Assembly: GCF_020215665.1 (NCBI RefSeq)
Contig: NZ_CP084061.1
Coordinates: forward strand, 2,822,001 to 2,886,000
Reading direction: 5' to 3'
From: Blautia parvula
GTDB taxonomy: Bacteria; Bacillota; Clostridia; Lachnospirales; Lachnospiraceae
DNA length: 64,000 nt
The notes beneath the pieces were generated by a model, which searched no databases, had not been told where the DNA came from, and saw only the letters and a program-made list of their open reading frames with translations. The position numbers were made by a program, and so were the translations under genes. Positions 17,398 to 26,200 of this stretch are shown piece after piece (position 1 is the first letter of the stretch; every line of letters begins with the position of its first letter).

Positions 17398-18495
17398 ATG
17401 CTGAAACATAAAGACCATTTTCACGGCAGCGACCTAGAAAAAATCGAAGAAATCTACGGAATCAAAAAAGAAGACATCACCAGTTTTTCCGCAAATGTAA
17501 ACCCCCTCGGCATCTCTCCCCTCCTGCGGGAGACACTGGCAAGCCACGTGGACGCCATCACCACCTACCCGGACAGAGACTACACAAAGCTGCGCAAAAG
17601 TATCTGTGCATACACCGGCGCCCAGTTCGAGAACATCATTGTGGGCAACGGCTCCACTGAGCTTATTTCCCTGTTCATACAGACCACACACCCGGAAAAA
17701 GCGCTGATCCTGGGCCCCACCTATTCAGAATATGAGCGCGAGATTGCCCTGGAAGGAGGCCACACGCTCTATTACCCCCTGAAGGAGGAAAATAACTTTC
17801 AGATGGATGTAAACGACCTGTGTGCTCAGATGAAAGACGGCCTGGACCTGCTGGTACTCTGCAACCCCAACAATCCCACCGCTTCTGCCATCTCCAGAAA
17901 AGACATGCGCAAAATTCTGGACGCTGCCCTGCAGTTCGGCATTGCTGTCATGGTGGACGAGACCTATGCAGAGTTTGCCCCTGATGACAGGAAGATTTCT
18001 TCCATTCCCCTTACCAACAATTACAACAACCTGATCGTCCTGCGCGGTATCTCCAAATTTTTTGCCGCTCCCGGTCTCAGGCTGGGCTATGCAGTCACGG
18101 GAAACCCTGATCTTTTGAAATATATCAACACCAAAAAGAACCCCTGGACGATCAACAGCCTGGCAGAGATCGCGGGCTGTATCATGTTCTCCGACAAAGA
18201 ATACATTGAAAAGACCCGCACCCTCATCACTACGGAACGGGAACGTCTTCTCAAAATACTTTCTGCCTGGGATACTGTGAAGGTGTATCCTTCCTGTACG
18301 AACTTTATCCTTATGAAAATATTGAAGGAGGATGTGACATCGGATATGCTGTTTGACTGCTGCATCCGGAAGGGACTAATGATACGTGACTGCTCTACGT
18401 TTCCGTTTTTGGATTCTTCTTATGTGAGATTTTGTGTTATGAGTCCTGAGAAAAATGATGCGCTGATAGAGGCGTTTGGAGAATTGCTGGGGTAA
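17398..18495 (+). CDS. PLP-dependent aminotransferase, CobD/HisC-like
   Basis: 365 residues, fold-type I class I/II. The N-terminus HGSDLEKIEEIYG...FSANVNPLGI matches threonine-phosphate decarboxylase (CobD) and histidinol-phosphate aminotransferase (HisC) relatives. The PLP lysine is in GISKFFAAPGLRLGY, with CNPNNPTAS and MVDETYAEF supplying cofactor contacts. CobD makes aminopropanol phosphate for cobalamin; HisC makes histidinol phosphate. No cobalamin or histidine gene is nearby, so the substrate is left open. It has its own promoter, a GGAGG site and a downstream hairpin. Confidence 0.85.
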   Translation: MLKHKDHFHGSDLEKIEEIYGIKKEDITSFSANVNPLGISPLLRETLASHVDAITTYPDRDYTKLRKSICAYTGAQFENIIVGNGSTELISLFIQTTHPEKALILGPTYSEYEREIALEGGHTLYYPLKEENNFQMDVNDLCAQMKDGLDLLVLCNPNNPTASAISRKDMRKILDAALQFGIAVMVDETYAEFAPDDRKISSIPLTNNYNNLIVLRGISKFFAAPGLRLGYAVTGNPDLLKYINTKKNPWTINSLAEIAGCIMFSDKEYIEKTRTLITTERERLLKILSAWDTVKVYPSCTNFILMKILKEDVTSDMLFDCCIRKGLMIRDCSTFPFLDSSYVRFCVMSPEKNDALIEAFGELLG

Positions 18496-18530
18496 AAGAC
18501 AGATGGCGGGAGGGGGATAAAGAAATGAAC

Positions 18531-18580
18531 GGGTTGTGGGGGCTGTGCTCCCGCCCCCCCCCACACACAACCCTGGTTTT
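18531..18580 (+). terminator. Terminator of the aminotransferase gene
   Basis: GGGTTGTG (18531-18538) pairs with CACAACCC (18566-18573), extended by GGGGC with part of a C9 run, followed by TGGTTTTC. The C9 homopolymer makes this spot prone to length variation or read error. Confidence 0.6.
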
Positions 18581-18637
18581 CTCTGCCACTGCGTTTTTGA
18601 GAAATAGAGGTGGAATGGCCCGTCCATCCGCTTTCGC

Positions 18638-19465
18638 TTATTTGAGTTCAGCCTCCAGCTCTTTTATGGTTTTCAGAAGCACCGGATGCCTTTTCCATGG
18701 CGCAATCTGCGCCAGCGGCTTCAGCACAAAATCCCGCAGATGCATTTCCACATGAGGCACGATCAGTTCCTCTGTATCTATGATCTCATCGTCAAATAAC
18801 AGCAGATCCAGATCCAGCGTTCTGGGCCCCCAGTGTACCAGGCGTTCTCTTTTGGCGGCCTGCTCGATCTCGTGCATGCGATCCAGAAGCTCGTGAGGAT
18901 TGTACAGAGTCCGCATACTGAGGCAGGCGTTCAGGAAGTCATCCTGTTCCACACCGCCGTAGGGCGCTGTCACCAGGTAATCTGAGACTTTTAAGACCTT
19001 GCAGCCTGTCGTCTTGTCAAGCTCCTCCACTGCCATGTCCAGGTATGCCTTCTTGTCTCCCAGATTGGAGCCGAGAGCGATGTAAGCGGTATGCCATCCC
19101 CTTGTTATCTTTACGGATACGGTTTTCAGCGGGAGGCCTACCGGCGCCCAGGGTTTCTTGATCTCCAGGGTGACTGCTTCCAGATGGGCAATGCTGCAAA
19201 GCATTTCCTCTGCCAGATGCTCCGCAGCGGCCTCCAGAAGCTTGAAGGTGTGCTTCTGCATATAAGAAGTTATGAAATGACTCACAGCCCCGTAGTCTAT
19301 GGACGCTGCCAGCTCATCGGTCCTGCCGGCGTGTACGGTATCTGTGTACAGTGTGGCTGATACCATGAACTTCTGACCCAGTTTGTTTTCCTCCGGAAAT
19401 ACGCCGTGGTTTGCGAATATTTCCAGATCTTCTATGTTTATCTTATCGTATTTATCCAGATTCAT
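18638..19465 (-). CDS. folK: Bifunctional dihydroneopterin aldolase / HPPK (FolB-FolK fusion)
   Basis: 275 residues. Residues 1-118 are dihydroneopterin aldolase (FolB), opening with INIEDLEIFANHGVFPEE. Residues ~124-275 are 6-hydroxymethyl-dihydropterin pyrophosphokinase (FolK), with ALGSNLGDK and the HWGPRTLDLDLLLFDD signature. Together they convert dihydroneopterin to hydroxymethyl-dihydropterin diphosphate, the FolP substrate. It is the last gene of the fol operon, 6 bases after folP. FolB-FolK fusions are common in Clostridia. Confidence 0.95.
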   Translation of the reverse strand: MNLDKYDKINIEDLEIFANHGVFPEENKLGQKFMVSATLYTDTVHAGRTDELAASIDYGAVSHFITSYMQKHTFKLLEAAAEHLAEEMLCSIAHLEAVTLEIKKPWAPVGLPLKTVSVKITRGWHTAYIALGSNLGDKKAYLDMAVEELDKTTGCKVLKVSDYLVTAPYGGVEQDDFLNACLSMRTLYNPHELLDRMHEIEQAAKRERLVHWGPRTLDLDLLLFDDEIIDTEELIVPHVEMHLRDFVLKPLAQIAPWKRHPVLLKTIKELEAELK

Positions 19466-19471
19466 ATGCTA

Positions 19472-20287
19472 TTATCCCTTTCTCTCGCAAAGAATGGCCT
19501 GTGTCATGCGGATGGCACGAAGGTTTTCTTTTACGTCGTGGACTCTCACAAATGCCGCTCCCTTTTCTACACCCATGACTGTGGTTACAAGTGTTCCCTC
19601 CACTCTCTGGTCAGCGGGCAAATCCAGGGTATTGCCGATCACGGATTTCCTGGAAGTTGCAAGAAGAACAGGGTATCCGATCTCCTTCAGCATTTCCAGG
19701 TGGTTTATGGCAGTCAGGTTTTGTTCATAGGTCTTTCCGAAGCCCACACCCGGATCCAGGATAATTTTGTCGTCTGCAACGCCTGCTTCTTTTGCGATGG
19801 CGGCACATTCTCTTAAATCCTCACACATTTCCTGCATGAAATCTGTGTACTCTGCCTTGTCTCTGTTATGCATAAGACAGCAGGGTACCTGATAGCGGGC
19901 GGTGAGTTCTGCTGTTTTTTTGTCGTATTTGAAGCCCCAGATATCATTTACCATGTCAGCACCTGCCTTCAGGGCGGCTTCCACTACCTGGCTTTTGTAG
20001 CTGTCTATGGATACGGGGATATCAAAGTTCTGTTTCAGCATTTCGATGACAGGCACTACCCGGTCGATTTCCTCCTGTACGGTGATCTGCTGATGTCCCG
20101 GGCGGGTGGATTCTCCTCCCACGTCAATGATGGCTGCCCCTTCGGCGATCATTTGGGCTGCATGCTGTTTTGCACGCTCCACGTCGTTCCATTTTCCGCC
20201 GTCTGAAAAGGAGTCCGGGGTTACATTTAAAATAGCCATTATGTAACAGTCATGTTCTGTGTCAAAAATTCTGTTTCCGATTTTCAT
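19472..20287 (-). CDS. folP: Dihydropteroate synthase
   Basis: 271 residues, the normal length. Motifs: ILNVTPDSFSDGG near the N-terminus, IDVGGESTRPG, VNDIWGFK, and LDPGVGFGKT. It condenses hydroxymethyl-dihydropterin diphosphate with p-aminobenzoate and is the sulfonamide target. It lies between the HD-domain gene and the folB-folK fusion gene. Confidence 0.97.
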   Translation of the reverse strand: MKIGNRIFDTEHDCYIMAILNVTPDSFSDGGKWNDVERAKQHAAQMIAEGAAIIDVGGESTRPGHQQITVQEEIDRVVPVIEMLKQNFDIPVSIDSYKSQVVEAALKAGADMVNDIWGFKYDKKTAELTARYQVPCCLMHNRDKAEYTDFMQEMCEDLRECAAIAKEAGVADDKIILDPGVGFGKTYEQNLTAINHLEMLKEIGYPVLLATSRKSVIGNTLDLPADQRVEGTLVTTVMGVEKGAAFVRVHDVKENLRAIRMTQAILCERKG

Positions 20288-20344
20288 TTCCTGTTGTCTC
20301 CTTTTTCCTGTATTTTTGTCTGCCGCTGCGGTCTGTATGCCGGT

Positions 20345-20848
20345 TCATACGGTCAGATACATATTTTTCTTCTCTGCACTCCAGCTGCACTGCGCCTGGG
20401 CAGGGCAGGAAAAGCAGCAGCGGGAACCTTTATCAGCCCGGTAAAGGATGCCTGCCAGGTTCCTTTTCCCTTTGGCCGACGTGTCACGGTGGCCGCCGAT
20501 GGCTTCCAGGATCTCCTCTGACTCCGCATCTGTAAAGCCGCAGTCCTTCAGTATGGGAGCGGCAAGTTTTACTCCGCCCTCGTGGTGGGGAATGCCCTCT
20601 GTGTACTGCAGGCCCCTGCCGATGTCGTGCAGAAGAGCTGCCGCATAGATCATTTCTTTGGAAATTCCCAGATTCCGCTCCAGGTTCTCAATATAAGCCA
20701 GTCTGGCGGTATCCAGCAGATGCTGTGCATTGTGGCCGCAGAAGATGCGCTCCTGCTCCAGCTTTTCTATATTATGTAAACTTTCCCGGTAAAGCGGATG
20801 GTTCCGGATCCGGTTTACCCTTGTCATATCCTGCCTGTTGTCTTCCAC
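20345..20848 (-). CDS. HD-domain phosphohydrolase in the folate operon
   Basis: 167 residues from a GTG start at 20848 with a GAGGAC site. An HD domain with H...HD...H spacing is visible: CGHNAQHLLDTARLAY, then ALLHDIGRGLQY, then HHEGG. The C-terminus carries a cysteine group (CCFSCPAQAQC) that could bind metal. HD proteins hydrolyse phosphate esters or diphosphates. Placement between folE and folP makes it a candidate for removing phosphates from dihydroneopterin triphosphate, a step with no other gene here. That role is inference. Confidence 0.85.
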   Translation of the reverse strand: MEDNRQDMTRVNRIRNHPLYRESLHNIEKLEQERIFCGHNAQHLLDTARLAYIENLERNLGISKEMIYAAALLHDIGRGLQYTEGIPHHEGGVKLAAPILKDCGFTDAESEEILEAIGGHRDTSAKGKRNLAGILYRADKGSRCCFSCPAQAQCSWSAEKKNMYLTV

Positions 20849-20946
20849 TTTTCTTGTCCTCTTTTATCAGCCGCCGCGGCAATTTTGTCAGGCAAATTCC
20901 TATACATGGTCGGTACGGGAAATGCGCAGGCCCGGCGGAACCCTTG

Positions 20947-21501
20947 TCAGCACTCCAGCATTCTGTAGAAAGAATTCTGCAGGCTCTCATTGTCGTCAAA
21001 GATACCTCTGGTCACTACAGATACGGTTCTGGTTCCCGGTTTTTTAATGCCGCGCATGGTCATGCACATATGCTCTGCCTGGACCAGCACCATCACGCCC
21101 TTTGGCTTCAGTTCCTCCATAAAGGCATCCGCGATCTGGGCGGTCAGTCTCTCCTGAAGCTGGAACCGTTTTGCGAACACCTCCACAGTCCTGGCAATCT
21201 TGCTCAGGCCCACCACTTCCCCGTTGGGAATGTAGGCGATAGCCGCGTTTCCGTAGAAAGGGAGCATGTGATGCTCGCAGAAGGAATAGAAATGAATATC
21301 CTTTTCCATCACCATATCATTATTATCCACATGAAAACGTTTCTTCAGATGTACTGCCGCATCGTCGGTATAACCGGCAGCCAGCTCCTCATACATACGG
21401 GCAATCCTGTCCGGTGTCTCCAAAAGCCCCTCTCTGTTTATATCCTCCCCGATTCCTTCCAGAATCAGGCGTACTCCCTCTTTTATCTTATCCTGGTTCA
21501 T
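20947..21501 (-). CDS. folE: GTP cyclohydrolase I
   Basis: 184 residues. Zinc and substrate motifs are clear: [11 protein letters not shown] (Cys and His ligands) and a later [10 protein letters not shown] with the second ligand Cys. [16 protein letters not shown] is the typical core helix. It converts GTP to 7,8-dihydroneopterin triphosphate, the entry to folate. It begins 3 bases after the folC stop. Confidence 0.97.
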   Translation of the reverse strand: MNQDKIKEGVRLILEGIGEDINREGLLETPDRIARMYEELAAGYTDDAAVHLKKRFHVDNNDMVMEKDIHFYSFCEHHMLPFYGNAAIAYIPNGEVVGLSKIARTVEVFAKRFQLQERLTAQIADAFMEELKPKGVMVLVQAEHMCMTMRGIKKPGTRTVSVVTRGIFDDNESLQNSFYRMLEC

Positions 21502-21504
21502 GTA

Positions 21505-22797
21505 TTACTCTCCCTCCATGGCCTGTACTTCCCGGTCCAGCTCCCCTAAAAAGGACAGAGAGCCAAACGCTACGATCACGTCATCCTTCTGTGCATTTTC
21601 CATACTCTTCCTCACAGCTTCCCGTATGCTTCCCGCTGCCTCTACGCTGGGATTCACCTTTGCCACAGCGTCTCTTAACTGTTCTGCCGGAAGTGCTCTT
21701 TGGTTGTCCGGTGTCTGTATGGTGATGATGTGTTTTGCCAGAGGCGCTGTCATGCTGATCACGCTCTGATAATCTTTGTCCGCAAACACACCGAAAATAA
21801 AATGCAGGTCTTTGCCCTGAAAATATGTCTCAAGTGAATCCTTCAGCACCTTAGCCGCCGCCGGATTATGGGCACCGTCTATGACTACCACAGGATTTTT
21901 GTGGATAACAGAAAAACGCCCTCTCCAGAAAGCCTCCTTCATTCCTTTTCTCACCTGTTCCTCTGTCAGGGAATATCCCAGATTTCGCAGGGCCTCCACA
22001 GCCTCCAGTGCCAGTGCCGCGTTGGTGACCTGGTAAGTGCCTGCCAGGGTGATCTCCACGTCCTTCCAGTCCTTGTAAGAAAAAGTCTGCCTGTCATACC
22101 CGTAGTGCACATCCTGAAAAGCATCCGGGTCCACCACTGAAAGCCTGCACTCCTTCTCACGGCAGACGCGCCTGATCACCGCTGCCGCCTGGGGGTCCTG
22201 TTCCGCGCTTACCACCCATGTGCGGGGTTTGATGATACCTGCTTTATTCTCCGCGATCTCCTGAAGGGTACCGCCCAGAAACTCCATGTGGTCCATGCCT
22301 ATGGAAGATATCATTTCCATCACTGTCGTCTTCACAACATTGGTGGCGTCTAATGTTCCTCCGAGTCCTGTCTCTAATACCACGATGTCGCATTTCTTCT
22401 CTTTAAAGTACAAAAAGGACAGGGCGGTCTCCACTTCAAATACTGTGGGACTCCCCTTCTTCTCCGCCTCCATGGCGTCCACTGCCTCTTTGACAACCGT
22501 CACCAGAGCAGCCAGGGATTCCCTGTCTATCATTTCCCCGTCCACCTGAATCCGTTCCCGGTAGGCATATAGGGTTGGAGATATGTACCGGCCTGTCCGC
22601 AAGCCCGCACCGGAAAGGATTGTGGACATATATGAGAGTGCTGACCCCTTTCCATTGGTACCGGAAATATGGATAAACTTCAAATCATCCTGGGGATTTC
22701 CAAGCCGATCAAGCAGCTCTCTCATGTTATCCAGACCAAGTACACTTCCGTATTTGGACACTTCGTCCAAATATACTCTTGCTTCTTTGTAATTCAT
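21505..22797 (-). CDS. folC: Folylpolyglutamate / dihydrofolate synthase
   Basis: 430 residues of the Mur ligase family. The ATP loop ISGTNGKGSALSY is at about 43-55. ETGLGGTLDATNVV and VIDGAHNPAAAK are the FolC-specific blocks. It adds glutamate to dihydropteroate and/or folates. First gene of the fol operon, with a good promoter upstream. Confidence 0.96.
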   Translation of the reverse strand: MNYKEARVYLDEVSKYGSVLGLDNMRELLDRLGNPQDDLKFIHISGTNGKGSALSYMSTILSGAGLRTGRYISPTLYAYRERIQVDGEMIDRESLAALVTVVKEAVDAMEAEKKGSPTVFEVETALSFLYFKEKKCDIVVLETGLGGTLDATNVVKTTVMEMISSIGMDHMEFLGGTLQEIAENKAGIIKPRTWVVSAEQDPQAAAVIRRVCREKECRLSVVDPDAFQDVHYGYDRQTFSYKDWKDVEITLAGTYQVTNAALALEAVEALRNLGYSLTEEQVRKGMKEAFWRGRFSVIHKNPVVVIDGAHNPAAAKVLKDSLETYFQGKDLHFIFGVFADKDYQSVISMTAPLAKHIITIQTPDNQRALPAEQLRDAVAKVNPSVEAAGSIREAVRKSMENAQKDDVIVAFGSLSFLGELDREVQAMEGE

Positions 22798-22849
22798 GTT
22801 TCTCCTATCCGAGGCGGCCCTCTTTTTTGTCCGTCTCTATATCGTTCCC

Positions 22850-22878
22850 ATTATATTACTTTTCCCCTGTGTGTTCAA
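22850..22878 (-). promoter_or_regulatory. Promoter of the folate operon
   Basis: Minus strand TTGAAC (22873-22878) and TATAAT (22850-22855) are 17 bases apart, about 50 bases upstream of folC. Confidence 0.75.
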
Positions 22879-22915
22879 GAAATATATCTATTGTATGGAA
22901 TATTATGCCAGATGC

Positions 22916-22957
22916 AAAAGTACCGCACTCACTGTTTGCCAAACAGTGCTGCGGTAC
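22916..22957 (-). terminator. Terminator downstream of the small membrane protein gene
   Basis: GTACCGCA / TGCGGTAC outer arms (22920-22927, 22950-22957) and CACTGTTT / AAACAGTG inner arms form a long hairpin, followed on the minus strand by TTTT. It separates the polC-side genes from the folate operon promoter. Confidence 0.75.
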
Positions 22958-22989
22958 TTCCAAACTCCTGAACCATATTCATACACACG

Positions 22990-23217
22990 CTAATATTTTT
23001 TCAGGTCGTCCTCATCTTCATGGTCAATCTCCTTCAGTCTGATAAAGAGCACTGCCACCAGGACGCCCACGCCCCCGATCCCCGCCAGCAAAAACAGCAA
23101 TCCGGCTGAGGAAAATCCATCCAGGCCTGCCGTCTCCCGCAGCCCCGTACAGGCCCACAGAATGATCAGCAGGCTTACTACAATTGTTATGATCACAGGT
23201 GCTATCTTTTTCTTCAT
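22990..23217 (-). CDS. Small two-helix membrane protein, unknown function
   Basis: 75 residues. Two hydrophobic segments, about 6-23 and 38-60, flank a short loop; the C-terminus is acidic (EIDHEDEDDLKKY) and probably cytosolic. It lies 24 bases after the polC stop and is followed by a strong hairpin, so it is likely the last gene of the polC transcript. I do not recognise the family. Confidence 0.7.
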   Translation of the reverse strand: MKKKIAPVIITIVVSLLIILWACTGLRETAGLDGFSSAGLLFLLAGIGGVGVLVAVLFIRLKEIDHEDEDDLKKY

Positions 23218-23241
23218 GGCATACCCCTCCCGGCTTTGCTT

Positions 23242-26200
23242 TTACTGAAAGTCAAACAGTGACATCTGGTTGGAATCCGGCAGATCCCCGAACAGACCCA
23301 GATCATCCATCAGATCGATCACTGTCTTGCTGACCTTGGTTCTGTTTCGGAAATCGTCTTTTGACAGGAACTCCCCTTCCTCCGCGGCCAGCACCACGGC
23401 GTCGGCTGCCCTGTCCCCCAGTCCCTCTATGGTATCCAGGGCGGGCATCAGCTTATCCTCCATGATCTGGAAGGTATGGGCATTGGCTTTATACAGGTCA
23501 ATGGGTACAAACTCAAATCCTCTCGCGTACATCTCCTGCACGATTTTCATGTCTCTGTAAGTATCCTGCTCCTTCTTGCTCAGTGTATCCTTGCGCTTTT
23601 CATAGTCATCCATGAAATATTCCAGTTTCTCTTTTCCCTGGCACATCAGTTCATAGGAAAAAGCCGTTGCGCGGATACTGAAAAACGCCGCATAATATGC
23701 CAGCGGATAATAAATCTTACAGTAGGCGATTCTCCATCCCATCATTACATAAGCCGCCGCATGGGCCTTTGGGAACATGTACTTGATCTTCTTACAGGAA
23801 TCAATATACCAGTCCGGCACATCGTGTGCCTTCATATCGTCAATCCACTCCGGTTTCAGGCCCTTTCCCTTACGCACGCTCTCCATGATGGTGAACGCCT
23901 GCCCGTGTTCCAGGCCCTTGTTGATCAGGTAGATCATAATATCATCACGGGTACAGATACATGTAGTAATAGTTGCCGTCCCTGATTTGATCAGATCCTG
24001 CGCGTTTCCAAGCCACACGTCTGTACCATGGGACAGGCCGGAAATACGCACCAGGTCAGAAAAAGATGTGGGATTGGCGTCAATCAACATCTGCATGGCA
24101 AAATCCGTTCCGAACTCCGGTACCCCCAGGCAGCCTAACGGACAGCCCCTGATATCATCCGGTGTGACACCCAATGCATCCGTATTTTTGAAAAGGGACA
24201 TAACCTCTTTGCTGTCCAGAGGGATCTCCCTGGCATTGATGCCGGTCAAATCCTCCAGCATACGGATCATTGTGGGATCATCGTGTCCCAGAATATCCAG
24301 CTTTAACAGGTTGGAGTCAATGGAATGGTAATCAAAGTGTGTGGTGATAATATCGCTGCTCATATCATTGGCCGGATGCTGCACCGGGGTAAATTCCTCG
24401 ATATCCCAGCCGATGGGAAGAACGATGATACCTCCGGGATGCTGTCCCGTGGTTCTGCGGACGCCTGTGCAGCCCTGCACGATTCTGTTTATCTCGCAGT
24501 AACGCTTGCGGCTTCCCCGCTCTTCAAAGTAATTCTTCACGTATCCGAACGCCGTCTTCTCCGCAAGCGTACCGATCGTGCCTGCCTTGAAAGTCTGCCC
24601 GGCGCCGAATATAACCTCCACATACCGGTGTGCCTTTCCCTGGTAATCACCGGAAAAGTTAAGGTCAATATCAGGCTCCTTGTCCCCCTTGAATCCCAGG
24701 AAGGTTTCAAAGGGAATGTCAAATCCTTCTTTTGTCAACGGCTTTCCGCACACCGGACAGTTCTTATCCGGCATATCACAGCCTGCCCTGCCGGAGTACG
24801 CCCGCACTTCATCGGAGTCAAAATCACAGTAGTGGCAGGAGGGACAGTAATAATGGGGACTTAAAGGGTTTACCTCCGTGATACCCGACATAGTGGCCGC
24901 AAAGGAGGAACCTACCGAACCTCGTGACCCTACCAGGTAACCGTCACTGTTGCTCTTCCATACCAGTTTCTGGGCAATCATGTACATAACCGCATAACCG
25001 TTGGAGATAATGGAATTCAGCTCCCTCTCCAGGCGCTCCTCAACCACTTTCGGCAGCTTCTCTCCGTATATCTCATGGGCCTTGCTGTAGCAGATCTCCC
25101 TCAGCATCTCATCTGAATTTTCAATGACCGGGGGACATTTTCCCTTGTGGATGGGAGATATCTTCTCAACCATATCCGCGATCCTGTTGGGGTTGGTGAT
25201 GACCACCTCCTCGGCCTTCTCGCTGCCCAGATAGGAAAATTCCTCCAGCATTTCCTCCGTTGTGTGGAGAAACAGGGGCGGCTGCAGATCCGCGTCGTCA
25301 AAGCCTTTTCCCGCCATGATGATCCTTCGGTAGACCTCGTCCGACGGGTCCAGAAAATGCACATCGCAGGTGGCAACCACCGGCTTATTAAACATTTCCC
25401 CCAGCTTTACGATCTTCCGGTTGACTTCCCGCAGATCGTCCTCTGTCTGAATATCCGTCCTGTCCTCATCCCGCAGCATGAAGGCATTGTTGCCGATCGG
25501 CTGAATTTCCAGATAGTCATAGAAGTTCACCAGTCTGGCGATCTCCGGCTCGGGCCTGCCGTTTAAAACAGCCTGGTACAGCTCTCCGGCCTCACAGGCG
25601 GAACCGATCATAAGACCCTCCTGATATTTCAGATACAGGCTCTTTGGTATTCTCGGCCTTCTGTGATAATAGATCAGATGGGAATCTGACACCAGATGAT
25701 AGAGATTAACCCTGCCCGTATCGTTTTTAGCCAGAATAATGGCATGGTAAGTGGGCATCTTCTGCACTGCGTTTACAGAGACAGCACCCTTCTCATTCAG
25801 CTCATCCAGGGTACTGATCTCCCTCTCCTCACACATGGTAATGAACTTCTGGAAAATCTGAGCCGTACACTCCGCGTCATCCACAGCCCTGTGGTGATGC
25901 TCCAGGGAAACGCCCACCGCCTTTGCGACGGTATCCAGCTTAAAACGGTTTAGCTGGGGAAGCAGAAAACGGGCCATTCCCACAGTGTCCACAGATGTGT
26001 AATCTGTCTCGATCCCCAGATCCCCGCAGTTTTTCTCGATAAAGCTCATATCAAATTCCGCGTTGTGGGCAACCATGACTGCCCCTCTGCAGAACTCCAC
26101 AAACCGCGGCAGGATCACATCTATACTATCAGCGCCTGCCACCATACTGTCATTGATGCTGGTAAGCTTTTCAATCCTGAAGGGAATGGGTATCCTGGGG

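Noticed and set aside
17398-18495. Assignment as cobD in a cobalamin pathway
   Set aside because: N-terminal similarity fits, but no cobalamin gene or B12 riboswitch is present and HisC-like activity is equally possible.
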